From: Persicobacter sp. CCB-QB2
GTDB lineage: Bacteria > Bacteroidota > Bacteroidia > Cytophagales > Cyclobacteriaceae
DNA length: 64,000 nucleotides
Assembly: GCF_001274635.1 (NCBI RefSeq)
Contig: NZ_LBGV01000001.1
Location: forward strand, 2,728,001 to 2,792,000
Direction: 5' to 3'
Positions 45,233-53,974 of the stretch are shown here, in pieces; positions within the stretch are counted from its first letter, which is position 1; each line of letters opens with the position of its first letter. A model generated the notes under the pieces. The model searched no databases, was not told where the DNA came from, and saw only the letters and a list, made by a program, of their open reading frames with translations. The position numbers and the translations under genes are program-made.

Positions 45233-46594
45233 TTAGCTATACTGCAACAAATCCAAACCTTTTCTCAAAATAGCCTGAATATCGTTCTTCGACACGTCAA
45301 TGAACTCACAAAGGGCTACATCTTCTTCTACCAACTCGTAGATACCCAATGCTTCCATATTGTCGAAATCCTCGGCAATGATGGCTTTCATCAGGTGAGT
45401 AGGTAAAATATTCATAGGCATCACCTCTTCGAAGGCACCGGATACTACGAAACGACGCTTCTCCCCACGCGTGTTGGTGTCTAAACGAAACTCCTTATTT
45501 GGATTAAGGAATGACAATAAACCAAACGCTTTGTGGAAGGATACACGATTCGACTGCGGAGTAATCCATCCCAGGAATTCCTGCTCACCATCTCCCTCAG
45601 GGATTACCGTGAATTGGTTGTGATAAAAACCTAGGAAACCGTCCTGAGCAATTTTCTCACCAGTCAAAACGTTACCAGAAATATAACGCAAGTGACCCTC
45701 GTTTACATTACCCTCAACCAAAGGCTTGATGCACGTACCCGCCAATACTTTCGCATAGGCCGGCTTTTTCACCTCAGAACCGGTAATCGCAATCACGCGG
45801 GAAGCGTCATACTTACCCGTCAGGAACAATTTACCGATCGCTGCTAAGCCAGTAGCAGAAACAGTCCAGTAAAGATCCCCTTTGTTGATTGGAGAAATTT
45901 CGTGAATCTGTACCCCTACGTTACCCACTGGGTGCTTACCGGTGAAAGCGGTTTGCTCGCAGTTTTGTAAACCCGCAAAAATGGAGTTAGAAACTGCACC
46001 GTTTAAGCCCAGGTGAACACGATCCGTGAATTTCGCTAGTACATCGATACCTGCCTGAAGATACGCTTCTTCACCCTGGAAGGCGAATTCGTAATCAGGT
46101 GCCAATGGATGGCTATCGAAAGCAGAAATGAAAATTGCTTTCGGGGCATCTTGTGGATTTGCTACAACGCCATAAGGACGCTGAATAATGTGTGGCCATA
46201 CACCGGCCTTGCACATTTGTGCAACAGCTTCCTCGCGAGATACCTTTTGTAAATCAGCGGAGCTGTATTGTGTGAAGGACTCAAACTCGAGTTCCTTGTC
46301 TGCCAAAACGCGGATTTCCAATAAACGACGCTTCGCACCACGAACGATCTCTACCACCTCGCCGGATACCGGAGAAGTATAAAGAACATCTGGTGTCATT
46401 TTGTCGAATAACATCGGAGAGCCTGCCTTGACTGTATCCCCTACTTTCACCATTAATTTCGGACGTTGGATTCCAATGAAGTCCGATGGTTTAAGCGCGA
46501 ATACATTTGATTCTGCAAATGAAGAGATTTGTTTATCAGCTTGGCCAACAAGCTTGATATCAAATCCTTTCTTTACCTTTTTTGTATTTGACAT
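45233..46594 (-). CDS. nqrA: Na+-translocating NADH:quinone reductase subunit A
   Basis: The 453-residue peripheral cytoplasmic subunit is implicated in quinone binding. Recognised by KKGFDIKLVGQADKQI, DFIGIQRPKLMVKVGDTVKAGSPMLFDK (a biotinyl-like domain at about 37-65), SPVSGEVVEIVRGAKRRLLEI and HPVGNVGVQIHEISPINKGD (about 220-240). It is the first gene of the operon; the 144 bp before ispH contain no clear promoter match that I trust. Confidence 0.97.
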   Translation of the reverse strand: MSNTKKVKKGFDIKLVGQADKQISSFAESNVFALKPSDFIGIQRPKLMVKVGDTVKAGSPMLFDKMTPDVLYTSPVSGEVVEIVRGAKRRLLEIRVLADKELEFESFTQYSSADLQKVSREEAVAQMCKAGVWPHIIQRPYGVVANPQDAPKAIFISAFDSHPLAPDYEFAFQGEEAYLQAGIDVLAKFTDRVHLGLNGAVSNSIFAGLQNCEQTAFTGKHPVGNVGVQIHEISPINKGDLYWTVSATGLAAIGKLFLTGKYDASRVIAITGSEVKKPAYAKVLAGTCIKPLVEGNVNEGHLRYISGNVLTGEKIAQDGFLGFYHNQFTVIPEGDGEQEFLGWITPQSNRVSFHKAFGLLSFLNPNKEFRLDTNTRGEKRRFVVSGAFEEVMPMNILPTHLMKAIIAEDFDNMEALGIYELVEEDVALCEFIDVSKNDIQAILRKGLDLLQYS

Positions 46595-46738
46595 CGCTAC
46601 ATGAATTGATTCAATAGGTCCCTAAAAAACGGCTCAAAGCTAATAAAAAGTGCGCTAATTATTGATTAAATTGACAATAATTCACGTAAATAATGAGCCT
46701 CATCATATCTTAATCTTCGAAAAGTATAAAAAGCTGAC

Positions 46739-47608
46739 TCAGTTGGCCTTTTTTATGAAGTCCGCCACCTGTTCCATCAGCCACATTGGAGTAGAAGTCG
46801 CCCCGCAAATGCCCACAGAATTCACGCCCTCCAACCACTCAGGTAATACTTCTGCTTCGGATTCTATGAAATAGCTTTTTGGGTTGTGGGTTTTACAAAC
46901 CGCATACAGCGCCTTTCCATTTGAACTTTTCTTACCTGAGACAAAAAGAATCAGGTCATGTTCCTGAGAAAAACGCTCCAGCTGTGGCTCACGGTTTGAC
47001 ACCTGTCGGCAGATGGAATCATTCGCCTGAAAATCCACCACCTCAGCCTTTTGGTGCATTTTATTTTCTATACTTTCCTTAAGGGCATAAAAGCCTTTGG
47101 TGCTTTTGGTCGTTTGAGAAAATAGGGTCACCGGTCGGTTAAAGTCCAACAATTCCAGATCCTTTTCCTCAGACACGATCAAGGCTTCTTCATTGGTTTG
47201 CCCAACCAATCCAATCACCTCGGCATGCCCTTTTTTTCCATAGATCACCACCTGTCCATTATCGTCCTGCATTTTATCGTGAGCCGTCTTCACACGGTTC
47301 TGCAGTTTTAACACTACGGGACAGGAAGCATCAATCAGGGTAATATTATTTTCCATTGCCAGGCGGTAAGTTTCCGGCGGCTCGCCATGAGCACGAATCA
47401 GCACCTTGCAATCCTTAAGATCTGCCAGATCTTCCCGGGAAATCACCCTCAACCCCTGCTCATTTAAGCGCTTCACCTCCATATCATTGTGGACAATATC
47501 CCCCAAACAATACAAAGTAGACGAATGCGCCATTTCATCCTCCGCCATCTTGATGGCATATTCCACTCCAAAACAATAGCCGGAGTTTTTATCAATGGTT
47601 ACTTCCAT
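46739..47608 (-). CDS. ispH: 4-hydroxy-3-methylbut-2-enyl diphosphate reductase
   Basis: Last step of the MEP isoprenoid pathway, reducing HMBPP to IPP and DMAPP with a [4Fe-4S] cluster. Cluster cysteines are Cys12 (SGYCFGV), Cys96 (DASCPVV) and Cys200 (DSICRQVSNRE). Histidines in DIVHN (40), AHGEP (74) and KGHAEV (128) match the substrate-binding set. I start at MEVTIDKNSG (47608, 289 residues), since an earlier in-frame Met at 47641 lies inside the cmk stop region and adds a non-conserved 11-residue tail. Directly follows cmk. Confidence 0.96.
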   Translation of the reverse strand: MEVTIDKNSGYCFGVEYAIKMAEDEMAHSSTLYCLGDIVHNDMEVKRLNEQGLRVISREDLADLKDCKVLIRAHGEPPETYRLAMENNITLIDASCPVVLKLQNRVKTAHDKMQDDNGQVVIYGKKGHAEVIGLVGQTNEEALIVSEEKDLELLDFNRPVTLFSQTTKSTKGFYALKESIENKMHQKAEVVDFQANDSICRQVSNREPQLERFSQEHDLILFVSGKKSSNGKALYAVCKTHNPKSYFIESEAEVLPEWLEGVNSVGICGATSTPMWLMEQVADFIKKAN

Positions 47609-47627
47609 AATCCAGGTTTCTTCTGAT

Positions 47628-48314
47628 CTATTGAGCGGCAACGGTTTCCTCAGCAGCCTTTACTATTTCTCCCACCTGTTCCTCAAAGGTCAGGAAGGAG
47701 GTATCTACCACTTTTGCATCTTCCGGCTGCACCAAAGGACTTTCCGCTCGTGTGGTATCTATTCGGTCTCTCTTCCGAAGATTTTCGATAATCTCTTCCA
47801 GATTCACAATTTGCTTTTGTTCAAATAACTCCTTCTGCCTTCTCTCAGCACGAATGCGCACATCTGCTGTCATGAAAATCTTGAGCTCAGCATCCGGAAA
47901 AACCACCGAACCAATATCGCGTCCATCCATCACCACTCCTTTTTTCTTGCCCATCTTACGCTGCTGCTCGACCATCGCTTCACGAACCAATCCAATAGCG
48001 GCCACATCACTCACTGCATCGGAGATATACATCTTGCGGATCTCTTTTTCGACATTCGTTCCATTTAAAAAGGTTTCGTTCACCCCTTCTTGTTTATTGT
48101 ATTTGAAACGAATATCAATAACCTTCAAAGCTTCTTTAATGCCCTTCGGGTCAGTTAGTGAAACATTATGTTCCTTGAAATATAGCGTCACCGATCGGTA
48201 CATGGCACCTGTATCAATATACCCATAACCCAACTGAGCAGCTACCGCTTTAGCTGTTGAACTTTTCCCACAGGCGCTATAACCATCAATGGCGATTACT
48301 ATTTTTTTACTCAT
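47628..48314 (-). CDS. cmk: Cytidylate kinase
   Basis: Phosphorylates CMP and dCMP with ATP. The 228-residue length is standard. P-loop GYSACGKSS (11-19), GYIDTGAMYRSVTLYF (about 30-45), the GVVMDGRDIGSVVFPDAELKIFMTA segment (about 125-150) and the DTTRAESPL lid near 190 are clear. It lies 19 bp upstream of ispH in the same direction, and a small lipoprotein gene ends 24 bp before its start. Confidence 0.97.
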   Translation of the reverse strand: MSKKIVIAIDGYSACGKSSTAKAVAAQLGYGYIDTGAMYRSVTLYFKEHNVSLTDPKGIKEALKVIDIRFKYNKQEGVNETFLNGTNVEKEIRKMYISDAVSDVAAIGLVREAMVEQQRKMGKKKGVVMDGRDIGSVVFPDAELKIFMTADVRIRAERRQKELFEQKQIVNLEEIIENLRKRDRIDTTRAESPLVQPEDAKVVDTSFLTFEEQVGEIVKAAEETVAAQ

Positions 48315-48338
48315 ATTTTTCCGCTGATCAACAAATGT

Positions 48339-48509
48339 TTAACAGTCCTTCATTGGACAGGGAATAGGCTTCCCTTTTTTGATTTGCTTCTTTTTGGGAG
48401 GATATTTCCGACCAGTAGAGCAAGAACTCAGGCCTGCCCCGCCAACGATCAACATTAAGCACAGACACATTGCCGTCTTCCAACGAACAGTTATCCTTTT
48501 TTTCTTCAC
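48339..48509 (-). CDS. Small lipoprotein (start GTG, or ATG at 48470)
   Basis: A short frame below usual gene-calling limits. From a GTG at 48509 it reads VKKKRITVRWKTAM and then a hydrophobic CLCLMLIVGGAGLSSC, a good lipobox. The mature part is very basic: STGRKYPPKKKQ, followed by IKKGKPIPCPMKDC and the stop. An ATG at 48470 would give 43 residues with a still plausible signal. The Lys- and Pro-rich tail with two cysteines resembles other tiny Bacteroidota lipoproteins. A 106-codon frame overlaps in another phase (48328-48648) but has no protein-like features. Function unknown; it precedes cmk on the same strand. Confidence 0.6.
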   Translation of the reverse strand: MKKKRITVRWKTAMCLCLMLIVGGAGLSSCSTGRKYPPKKKQIKKGKPIPCPMKDC

Positions 48510-48758
48510 TGATTTCGTATTTTATTTGGTAAAAAAATTCTCTCCCACTATTCCAAATCGCCTCCAAAGGTAACAAAGCTTTCCATAATTTCCCCCTAAA
48601 ATTTTTATTCTCAAATCGTAACCTTTCAGAATGTTCAAATACGGTCAAACGGGACAGCCCTCAAAGTCGTTTTTACAATTAGCAGGAAGTAAGTAATCCC
48701 TCAAATAAGTTCTATTTAATATTTAAAATACGCATAAATTTACCAAAAACTACTGACA

Positions 48759-49058
48759 ATGAACAAGAAAGAAAATGAAGGCTCCATGGAAAAACTCTTC
48801 CGAAATATTGGTAAAAAGATTGATGACCTGATCAACGAAGTACCGGTAGACAAACAAGAAGTGAAGGAAGAATGGAACAAAAGATCAGGCGAAATCAAGC
48901 GCAATCTCCATTTTTTAGAAATGAAAGTAGATGAATTTGCCATCGAGCACCAGTCCACCATTCAGGAAATAGAAGACAAAGTAAAAAGCACTACTGAAAA
49001 AATTAAAAAGGAGTTTTCCGACTTTAAATCGGGCAATGACAGAAAAAAAGAAAATTAA
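48759..49058 (+). CDS. Small coiled-coil protein
   Basis: A 99-residue, highly charged, mostly helical protein: KLFRNIGKKIDDLINEVPVDKQEVKEEWNKRSGEIKRN (about 12-49), then EFAIEHQSTIQEIEDKVKSTTEKIKKEF. Heptad spacing suggests a coiled coil. No membrane segment or signal peptide is present. It lies 54 bp upstream of a DUF4870 membrane gene in the same direction, probably one transcript. I do not recognise the family, though the linkage suggests an envelope or stress role. Confidence 0.7.
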   Translation: MNKKENEGSMEKLFRNIGKKIDDLINEVPVDKQEVKEEWNKRSGEIKRNLHFLEMKVDEFAIEHQSTIQEIEDKVKSTTEKIKKEFSDFKSGNDRKKEN

Positions 49059-49112
49059 ACGAAAAAGCGATCCGGTAAATAAAAGGAACGCCATCCATCA
49101 AAAACAATTATT

Positions 49113-49478
49113 ATGAGTAACACCCTTCCCGTCAGGTATGCCAATAGTCAGGAAAAACAATGGGGACTATTCGCTCACCTCGGCACCCTTATCGGGCTAT
49201 GCATCCCGCTAGCCAATATCCTGGTGCCGCTAATCATTTATCTCTCCAAAAGAGAAGAATCTAATTTTGTGGCCGAGCACGCCAAGGCCTCTTTCAACTT
49301 TCAGGTGTCGATGACCATCTTCCTGATCATCTCCGGATTACTTTCCTTCCTCATCATCGGCATTCCCTTTGTAATCCTTTTCGCCCTGATGACGGTGATC
49401 TGCTGCATCATCGCGGCTATTGATCTGGACAAAGGAAAGTTTTATCGCTACCCACTCACCATCCGATTTTTGGATTAA
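49113..49478 (+). CDS. DUF4870 domain membrane protein
   Basis: A 121-residue protein with three hydrophobic segments. SQEKQWGLFAHLGTLIGLCIPLANILVPLIIYLSKREESNFVAEHAKASFNFQVSM (about 12-66) is the DUF4870 signature, including HLG and the EHAKASFNFQ helix. The last span (about 70-105) ends in the DLDKGKFYRYPLTIRFL tail typical of the family. Function unknown. Likely co-transcribed with the coiled-coil gene upstream. Confidence 0.92.
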   Translation: MSNTLPVRYANSQEKQWGLFAHLGTLIGLCIPLANILVPLIIYLSKREESNFVAEHAKASFNFQVSMTIFLIISGLLSFLIIGIPFVILFALMTVICCIIAAIDLDKGKFYRYPLTIRFLD

Positions 49479-49603
49479 AACACGGGAAACCAACCATCCT
49501 TAGCCTTGATTTGGAGGAAGCATTCATTTCACTAAAGTCTTCCTCCAACAACACTCCCCCTCCCACTACGCCGTATGTCGTAATGGCCAATAATTTTGCA
49601 CAT

Positions 49604-49635
49604 AAAAAAACCGGGCTCAACCAAATAAACCCGGC
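49604..49635 (-). terminator. Intrinsic terminator of nagA
   Basis: CCGGG (49611-49615) and CCCGG (49630-49634) form a short GC stem with a 14-nt loop, followed on the minus strand by a T run. Confidence 0.65.
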
Positions 49636-49702
49636 GCTAAACCATCAATTTAAAAATAAACCAAAGTTTTAATTAACCTATTCTCAACCTATTAGAATTT
49701 CA

Positions 49703-50881
49703 CTAAGCCATTGCCTGCAATTCCTTCGCGGCACTGGCTTTTTTATATTTTTGCACACCGTTGACAAAAGTGCTCATCACATTCATTTCCTCATCCAGCA
49801 ACACAAAGTCTGCGGCATAGCCATTTTCAATCTTCCCGATTCCTTCCAGGCCTAAACTTTGCGCCTGATTCCAAGAGGTGGTTTTCACCAGCTCAGCCAA
49901 AGATAAACCAGTCACCGAACGCACCATTTTAAGTCCCTCATTGAACCGTAGGGTAGATCCGGCCAGGGAACCATTCTCCAGGCGGGCCACTCCGTCTTTC
50001 ACCTCCACCTTCAACCCACCAAAGCTTCGCACACCATCTTCACACCAGGAAGCCGCCACTGAATCTGTAATCAGCATCAGGTCTTCCATTTTACGGCTTT
50101 TGAAAATCAGCTTGATCATATCCCGATTCAAATGCACCCCATCACAAATCAATTCCAATTTTACATCATCATCCAATAATCCGGCCCCAACCAATCCAAT
50201 TTCGCGGTGATGCAAAGGTGTCATCTGATTACAAAAATGCGTTAAGTGTGTCATTCCTTTCTTCTTGGCCTGAAGGAAATCCATATAACTCGCATCCGTA
50301 TGAGCCGCTGAAACCGTAATACCTGCATCCGTGGCAGATTTAGTGAATGGCAAAGCTCCTTCCGTCTCAATGGCCACAGAGACCACCGACACCGGATAAA
50401 TATCATGCAAAGCTTTCAATTCCGACCAGTCCGACTTGCGAACGAAATCCGGATTCTGAGCCCCGGCACATTTTCGGTTGATAAAAGGCCCCTCAATATG
50501 CACTCCCGGTGTTTTCGCAAACTCCGCATCCTGTGCATACGCCTTCACCGCCTCCATTGATTTTTCCAGCACCTCATTGGGCGCGGTAATGGTCGTAGGC
50601 AAAAAGGTTGTTACCCCTTCTTTTAATTTAGTCTCTGCTATAGTTCGGATCGAATCCGCTGTACCATCGCACACATCCGCCCCACTAGCGCCATGAGTAT
50701 GGATATCCACAAAACCCGGCATCAAAATTTGCCCGCGACCATCAATCACCTTTTCGGCAGCCGGAACCATTTGCCCCAAACGAATCACCGCCTGAATCAA
50801 ACCATTCTCCACCAATACCGAGGCTCTGTTCAGATCCATTCCGGGAGAAACCACGCGCACATTTTGAATAAGTGTTCTCAT
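49703..50881 (-). CDS. nagA: N-acetylglucosamine-6-phosphate deacetylase
   Basis: Removes acetate from GlcNAc-6-P in amino-sugar recycling. The 392-residue amidohydrolase has MPGFVDIHTHGASGADV (about 52-68) for the first metal His pair, HIEGPFINRKCAGAQNP (about 127-143) with the metal-binding Glu, AAHTDASYMDF and HLTHFCNQMTPLHHRE. The catalytic Asp lies in LITDSVAASW (about 270). No nagB or PTS gene adjoins it, so it probably serves peptidoglycan recycling or uptake of free sugar elsewhere encoded. Confidence 0.95.
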   Translation of the reverse strand: MRTLIQNVRVVSPGMDLNRASVLVENGLIQAVIRLGQMVPAAEKVIDGRGQILMPGFVDIHTHGASGADVCDGTADSIRTIAETKLKEGVTTFLPTTITAPNEVLEKSMEAVKAYAQDAEFAKTPGVHIEGPFINRKCAGAQNPDFVRKSDWSELKALHDIYPVSVVSVAIETEGALPFTKSATDAGITVSAAHTDASYMDFLQAKKKGMTHLTHFCNQMTPLHHREIGLVGAGLLDDDVKLELICDGVHLNRDMIKLIFKSRKMEDLMLITDSVAASWCEDGVRSFGGLKVEVKDGVARLENGSLAGSTLRFNEGLKMVRSVTGLSLAELVKTTSWNQAQSLGLEGIGKIENGYAADFVLLDEEMNVMSTFVNGVQKYKKASAAKELQAMA

Positions 50882-51032
50882 GAACTAATTAATTACATTT
50901 GTTTATCAACACAATTCAAATATAGTGCTAAAAATTAAAAAAGGAAGTTAATTAAAAATATTTTTTAAAAATTAAAGCATTATTAATCAAAAACCGATTT
51001 AAAAGCCGATTTAAAAGCCGGAAATTAAGACC

Positions 51033-51060
51033 TTAAACCCAAATTATTCACCGCTCAATT
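51033..51060 (-). repeat. Solo right end of a family A element
   Basis: TTAAACCCAAATTATTCACCGC matches the right inverted end and sits 40 bp outside the same end of the full copy at 51073-51294. It may be a remnant of an earlier insertion. Confidence 0.5.
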
Positions 51061-51072
51061 TAGTAGCCCCCC

Positions 51073-51294
51073 TTAACCCAAATTATTCATCAACAGCTTG
51101 CGTAAATTACCGCAAACAACTTAAAACTAGCGTAATTTAATTTGGTTTCCGGATTTTTAAAGCTCTAATTGGGGCGTACTTGCTTCCTCCTCCCTCACCT
51201 GCTTCCGTGGAAAAAAACTGAAATAAGGAATTATTTCTTCCTTTCTCCCTCCTTGCAGCTAAACGAAGATTTAGGCATAAATTATCCGGCTTAA
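51073..51294 (-). mobile_element. Family A element, copy 7
   Basis: 222 bp on the minus strand with TTAA at both ends. The inner hairpin is GAAATAA/TTATTTC, perfectly paired, where copies 5 and 6 have GGAATAG/CTATTTC. The gap between nagA and the aldehyde dehydrogenase gene holds little else. Confidence 0.8.
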
Positions 51295-51349
51295 CGAAAA
51301 TCAACCTCTTAAAAAACCGCATCACCAACCATAAAATACCCTTAAAAAC

Positions 51350-51381
51350 AAAAAAAGCTGGACCTAAATCGGATCCAACTC
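51350..51381 (-). terminator. Intrinsic terminator of the aldehyde dehydrogenase gene
   Basis: AGCTGGACC (51357-51365) pairs imperfectly with GGATCCAACT (51371-51380), with a T run on the minus strand. Confidence 0.65.
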
Positions 51382-51421
51382 CATTAATAAATATTTTTTC
51401 ACAATAAAATACGCTTCAATT

Positions 51422-52843
51422 CTACATCCATTTAAATAATTGTTTCATAAAAGATAATTTCCCACGATAAGGTGCATACCTAAAAGGCAAATCCAGCCAA
51501 CTGCTTTTTTTCATCACCCCCTTCATATGACTAAAAGCCTCCACAGAATATGCTCCATGATAGCCCCCCATACCACTATGCCCGATCCCGCCAAAAGGCA
51601 GACTGCTCTCCGCTAAATGCGCCACGGCATCATTAATCGCACCTCCACCAAAAGCTCTTCTGCTCATTAAGCTCTCCGCAAAAGCTTTATCCTCCGAAAA
51701 CACATATTGCGCCAGAGGATTAGGATACCGATCCAGCAAAGCATCCAGTTCTTCCGCCTTTTGATAAGTCAGCACCGGTAGAATCGGCCCAAAAATCTCC
51801 TCCTGCATCACCGCATCTTCCGTTGTGACATGATCCATGATTGTCGGCGCCAGGTATCGATCCGATGCTGTGTACTCTCCCCCCATCACCACCTTACGCT
51901 CATCCAGCATTTTTACCAAACGCTCAAAATGACGATCACTGACCATTCGTGGATAATCCGGACTTTTTGAAGGGTCTTTTCCATACATCTTCTCCACCTC
52001 GTCCATCATATGCCCCACCAAAGCATCCTTAATTTTTTCATCCGCCAAAATATAATCTGGTGCTACGCAGGTCTGACCTCCATTCACAAATTTGGCCCAA
52101 ACAATTCTGCGCGCGGCAATGGCTAAATTGGCATCCGCCGCTACTATTGCAGGGCTTTTCCCTCCCAATTCCAAAACTACCGGAATCATCTTTTCACCTG
52201 CAGCGCGGGACACCAACCGCCCAACCGCCTCACTTCCGGTAAAAAAGATATGGTCCACTGGCTGGGCAAGTAAATGTGTTGACACTTTTACGCCTCCCTG
52301 CACCATTTTTACATATTTTTCCTCAAAAAGCTCCTCCAGCAATTTCTTCATCACCTTGCTACAGTTTGGAGTGTATTCTGAAGGTTTCACTATGGCGCAA
52401 CAGCCTGCAGCAATAGCCCCCATCAGCGGCAATAAGGCCAGCTGAACAGGGTAATTCCAGGGTGCAATAATCAGGGATACGCCATAGGGGTGTGGGTGAA
52501 TTTTTGTAGTAGCAGGGAAATTAGCCATACTGAACCTGCTCACCGTTCTTGGCCCTGCCCACTGCTTTAAATTCCTGATCATGTGCCTTACCTCCACTTG
52601 CAGCAGGCCAACCTCTGTAATGAAGCCTTCAAACTTTGACTTCCTAAAGTCAGCCTGCAATGCCTCCAGCATTTCGGACTCATATTGCTTCAGGCCCTTT
52701 GCCAGCTTCAGCAGTTGCCGCTTCCGAAATGAAAGCGAAAGCGTTTCCTGACTTTTAAAATAAGCTTTCTGCAATTGTAGGATCCGTTGAATTTCCTCTT
52801 CTGAGGTTTCAGAAAAAGTTGGAGTAATAGGTTCTTGCGTCAT
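51422..52843 (-). CDS. Aldehyde dehydrogenase family protein
   Basis: The 473-residue NAD(P)-dependent enzyme oxidises aldehydes. It belongs to the class 3-like group (ALDH3 / coniferyl or fatty aldehyde type): short length, PHPYGVSLIIAPWNYPVQLALLPLMGAIAAGC (about 117-148), FTGSEAVGRLV, ELGGKSPAIVAADA with the catalytic Glu (about 214), and NGGQTCVAPDY with the nucleophile Cys (about 248). EEIFGPILPVLTY follows near 335. The C-terminal hydrophobic-basic segment (LPFRYAPYRGKLSFMKQLFKW) could associate with membrane. Single-gene transcript; substrate not predictable. Confidence 0.93.
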   Translation of the reverse strand: MTQEPITPTFSETSEEEIQRILQLQKAYFKSQETLSLSFRKRQLLKLAKGLKQYESEMLEALQADFRKSKFEGFITEVGLLQVEVRHMIRNLKQWAGPRTVSRFSMANFPATTKIHPHPYGVSLIIAPWNYPVQLALLPLMGAIAAGCCAIVKPSEYTPNCSKVMKKLLEELFEEKYVKMVQGGVKVSTHLLAQPVDHIFFTGSEAVGRLVSRAAGEKMIPVVLELGGKSPAIVAADANLAIAARRIVWAKFVNGGQTCVAPDYILADEKIKDALVGHMMDEVEKMYGKDPSKSPDYPRMVSDRHFERLVKMLDERKVVMGGEYTASDRYLAPTIMDHVTTEDAVMQEEIFGPILPVLTYQKAEELDALLDRYPNPLAQYVFSEDKAFAESLMSRRAFGGGAINDAVAHLAESSLPFGGIGHSGMGGYHGAYSVEAFSHMKGVMKKSSWLDLPFRYAPYRGKLSFMKQLFKWM

Positions 52844-53037
52844 GGTCTGTTTGTTTATTTTGGAGAAAAAGAAACCATTGCGGATCCCTTTTCATTATTA
52901 CGGCATAATAATATATAAAAACCCCGTCATGCTGTCGAGTTTCTTACAAAAACAGTCATAAATTCTTAATGATGATCAGTTTTTTTTCAATTTCTCAAAA
53001 ACTACCTTAGCCCTCCTTATCCTTTTGATGTATACCT

Positions 53038-53931
53038 ATGAGATTTTATCTTTCTTTTTCCCTCTTTTTAGTAATGTTCAATCATCCCTCTATTGCACAA
53101 TTTGATTTTGAAGGCCATCGTGGTGCGCGGGGCCTGATGCCCGAAAATACCATTCCGGCCTTTATCAAAGCACTGGACCTGGGCGTCACTACTTTAGAGA
53201 TGGACGTCGTCATCAGCAAAGACAAAAAAGTTGTGGTTTCGCACGACCCCTTCCTGAATCATGAAATCACCACCACCCCAGAGGGCAAAAGCATTCGCGA
53301 AAAGAATGAGGAGACTTATAATCTGTATGATATGAATTATAAGGAGATCAAAACTTTTGATGTAGGAAAGAAAAAGCACCCCCGATTCCCGAGACAGGAA
53401 AAACTGACGGTCTTTAAACCCCTATTATCGGAGGTCATCAAAGCAGCGGAACATCATGTAAAAGATACGGACCGCAATGAGGTCTATTATAACATCGAAA
53501 TCAAAAGCCGGGAAGAATGGGATGACATTCACCACCCGAGAGTGGGCGAATATTGTGAATTAGTCGTTAAAGCAATTCAGGATTATTTACCCACGGAAAG
53601 AGTGATTCTGCAGAGTTTTGATGTCCGCGCTTTACAGTACCTGCATGAGTATTATCCCGAATTTACCCTTGCTTATCTGATCGAAAACAAAAAATCTGAA
53701 AAAGAGAATTTAGACAAATTGGGATTTCTGCCCGACGTTTACAGCCCTGAGCATATTCTTTTAAAGAAAAAAAACATTGAAGACCTCCATGAAATGGGCA
53801 TGAAAGTAATTCCATGGACGGTCAACGAACGAAAAGACATGGAAGAACTGATTGAATGGGGAGTAGACGGCCTGATTTCAGACTATCCCGATTTACTGAT
53901 GATCGTAGGAGAGGAGAAGCATTTGCAATAA
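53038..53931 (+). CDS. Glycerophosphodiester phosphodiesterase
   Basis: Hydrolyses glycerophosphodiesters to sn-glycerol-3-phosphate and an alcohol. The 297 residues start with a signal peptide (to about 20, NHPSIAQF), so it acts in the periplasm. The GDPD core begins EGHRGARGLMPENTIPAF (about 25-42), then TLEMDVVISKDKKVVVSHDPFL with the metal ligands Glu, Asp and His, YNIEIKSREEW and VILQSFDVRALQYL. VIPWTVNERKDMEELIEWGVDGLISDYPDLL closes the barrel. It shares a bidirectional terminator with the convergent methyltransferase gene. Confidence 0.95.
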   Translation: MRFYLSFSLFLVMFNHPSIAQFDFEGHRGARGLMPENTIPAFIKALDLGVTTLEMDVVISKDKKVVVSHDPFLNHEITTTPEGKSIREKNEETYNLYDMNYKEIKTFDVGKKKHPRFPRQEKLTVFKPLLSEVIKAAEHHVKDTDRNEVYYNIEIKSREEWDDIHHPRVGEYCELVVKAIQDYLPTERVILQSFDVRALQYLHEYYPEFTLAYLIENKKSEKENLDKLGFLPDVYSPEHILLKKKNIEDLHEMGMKVIPWTVNERKDMEELIEWGVDGLISDYPDLLMIVGEEKHLQ

Positions 53932-53933
53932 AA

Positions 53934-53971
53934 TAAAAAAAGGCCGCCCTCAACAGGACGGCCTTTTTTAG
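53934..53971. terminator. Bidirectional terminator between convergent genes
   Basis: AGGCCGCCCT (53941-53950) and AGGACGGCCT (53955-53964) pair with one mismatch; A run before and T run after. Confidence 0.9.
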
Positions 53972-53974
53972 GGT

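Noticed and set aside
48328-48648. 106-codon minus-strand open frame before cmk
   Set aside because: No signal, domain or pattern; the overlapping small lipoprotein frame is more protein-like. It cannot be fully excluded.
51137-51328. 63-codon minus-strand frame
   Set aside because: Falls inside a family A element; not conserved between copies.
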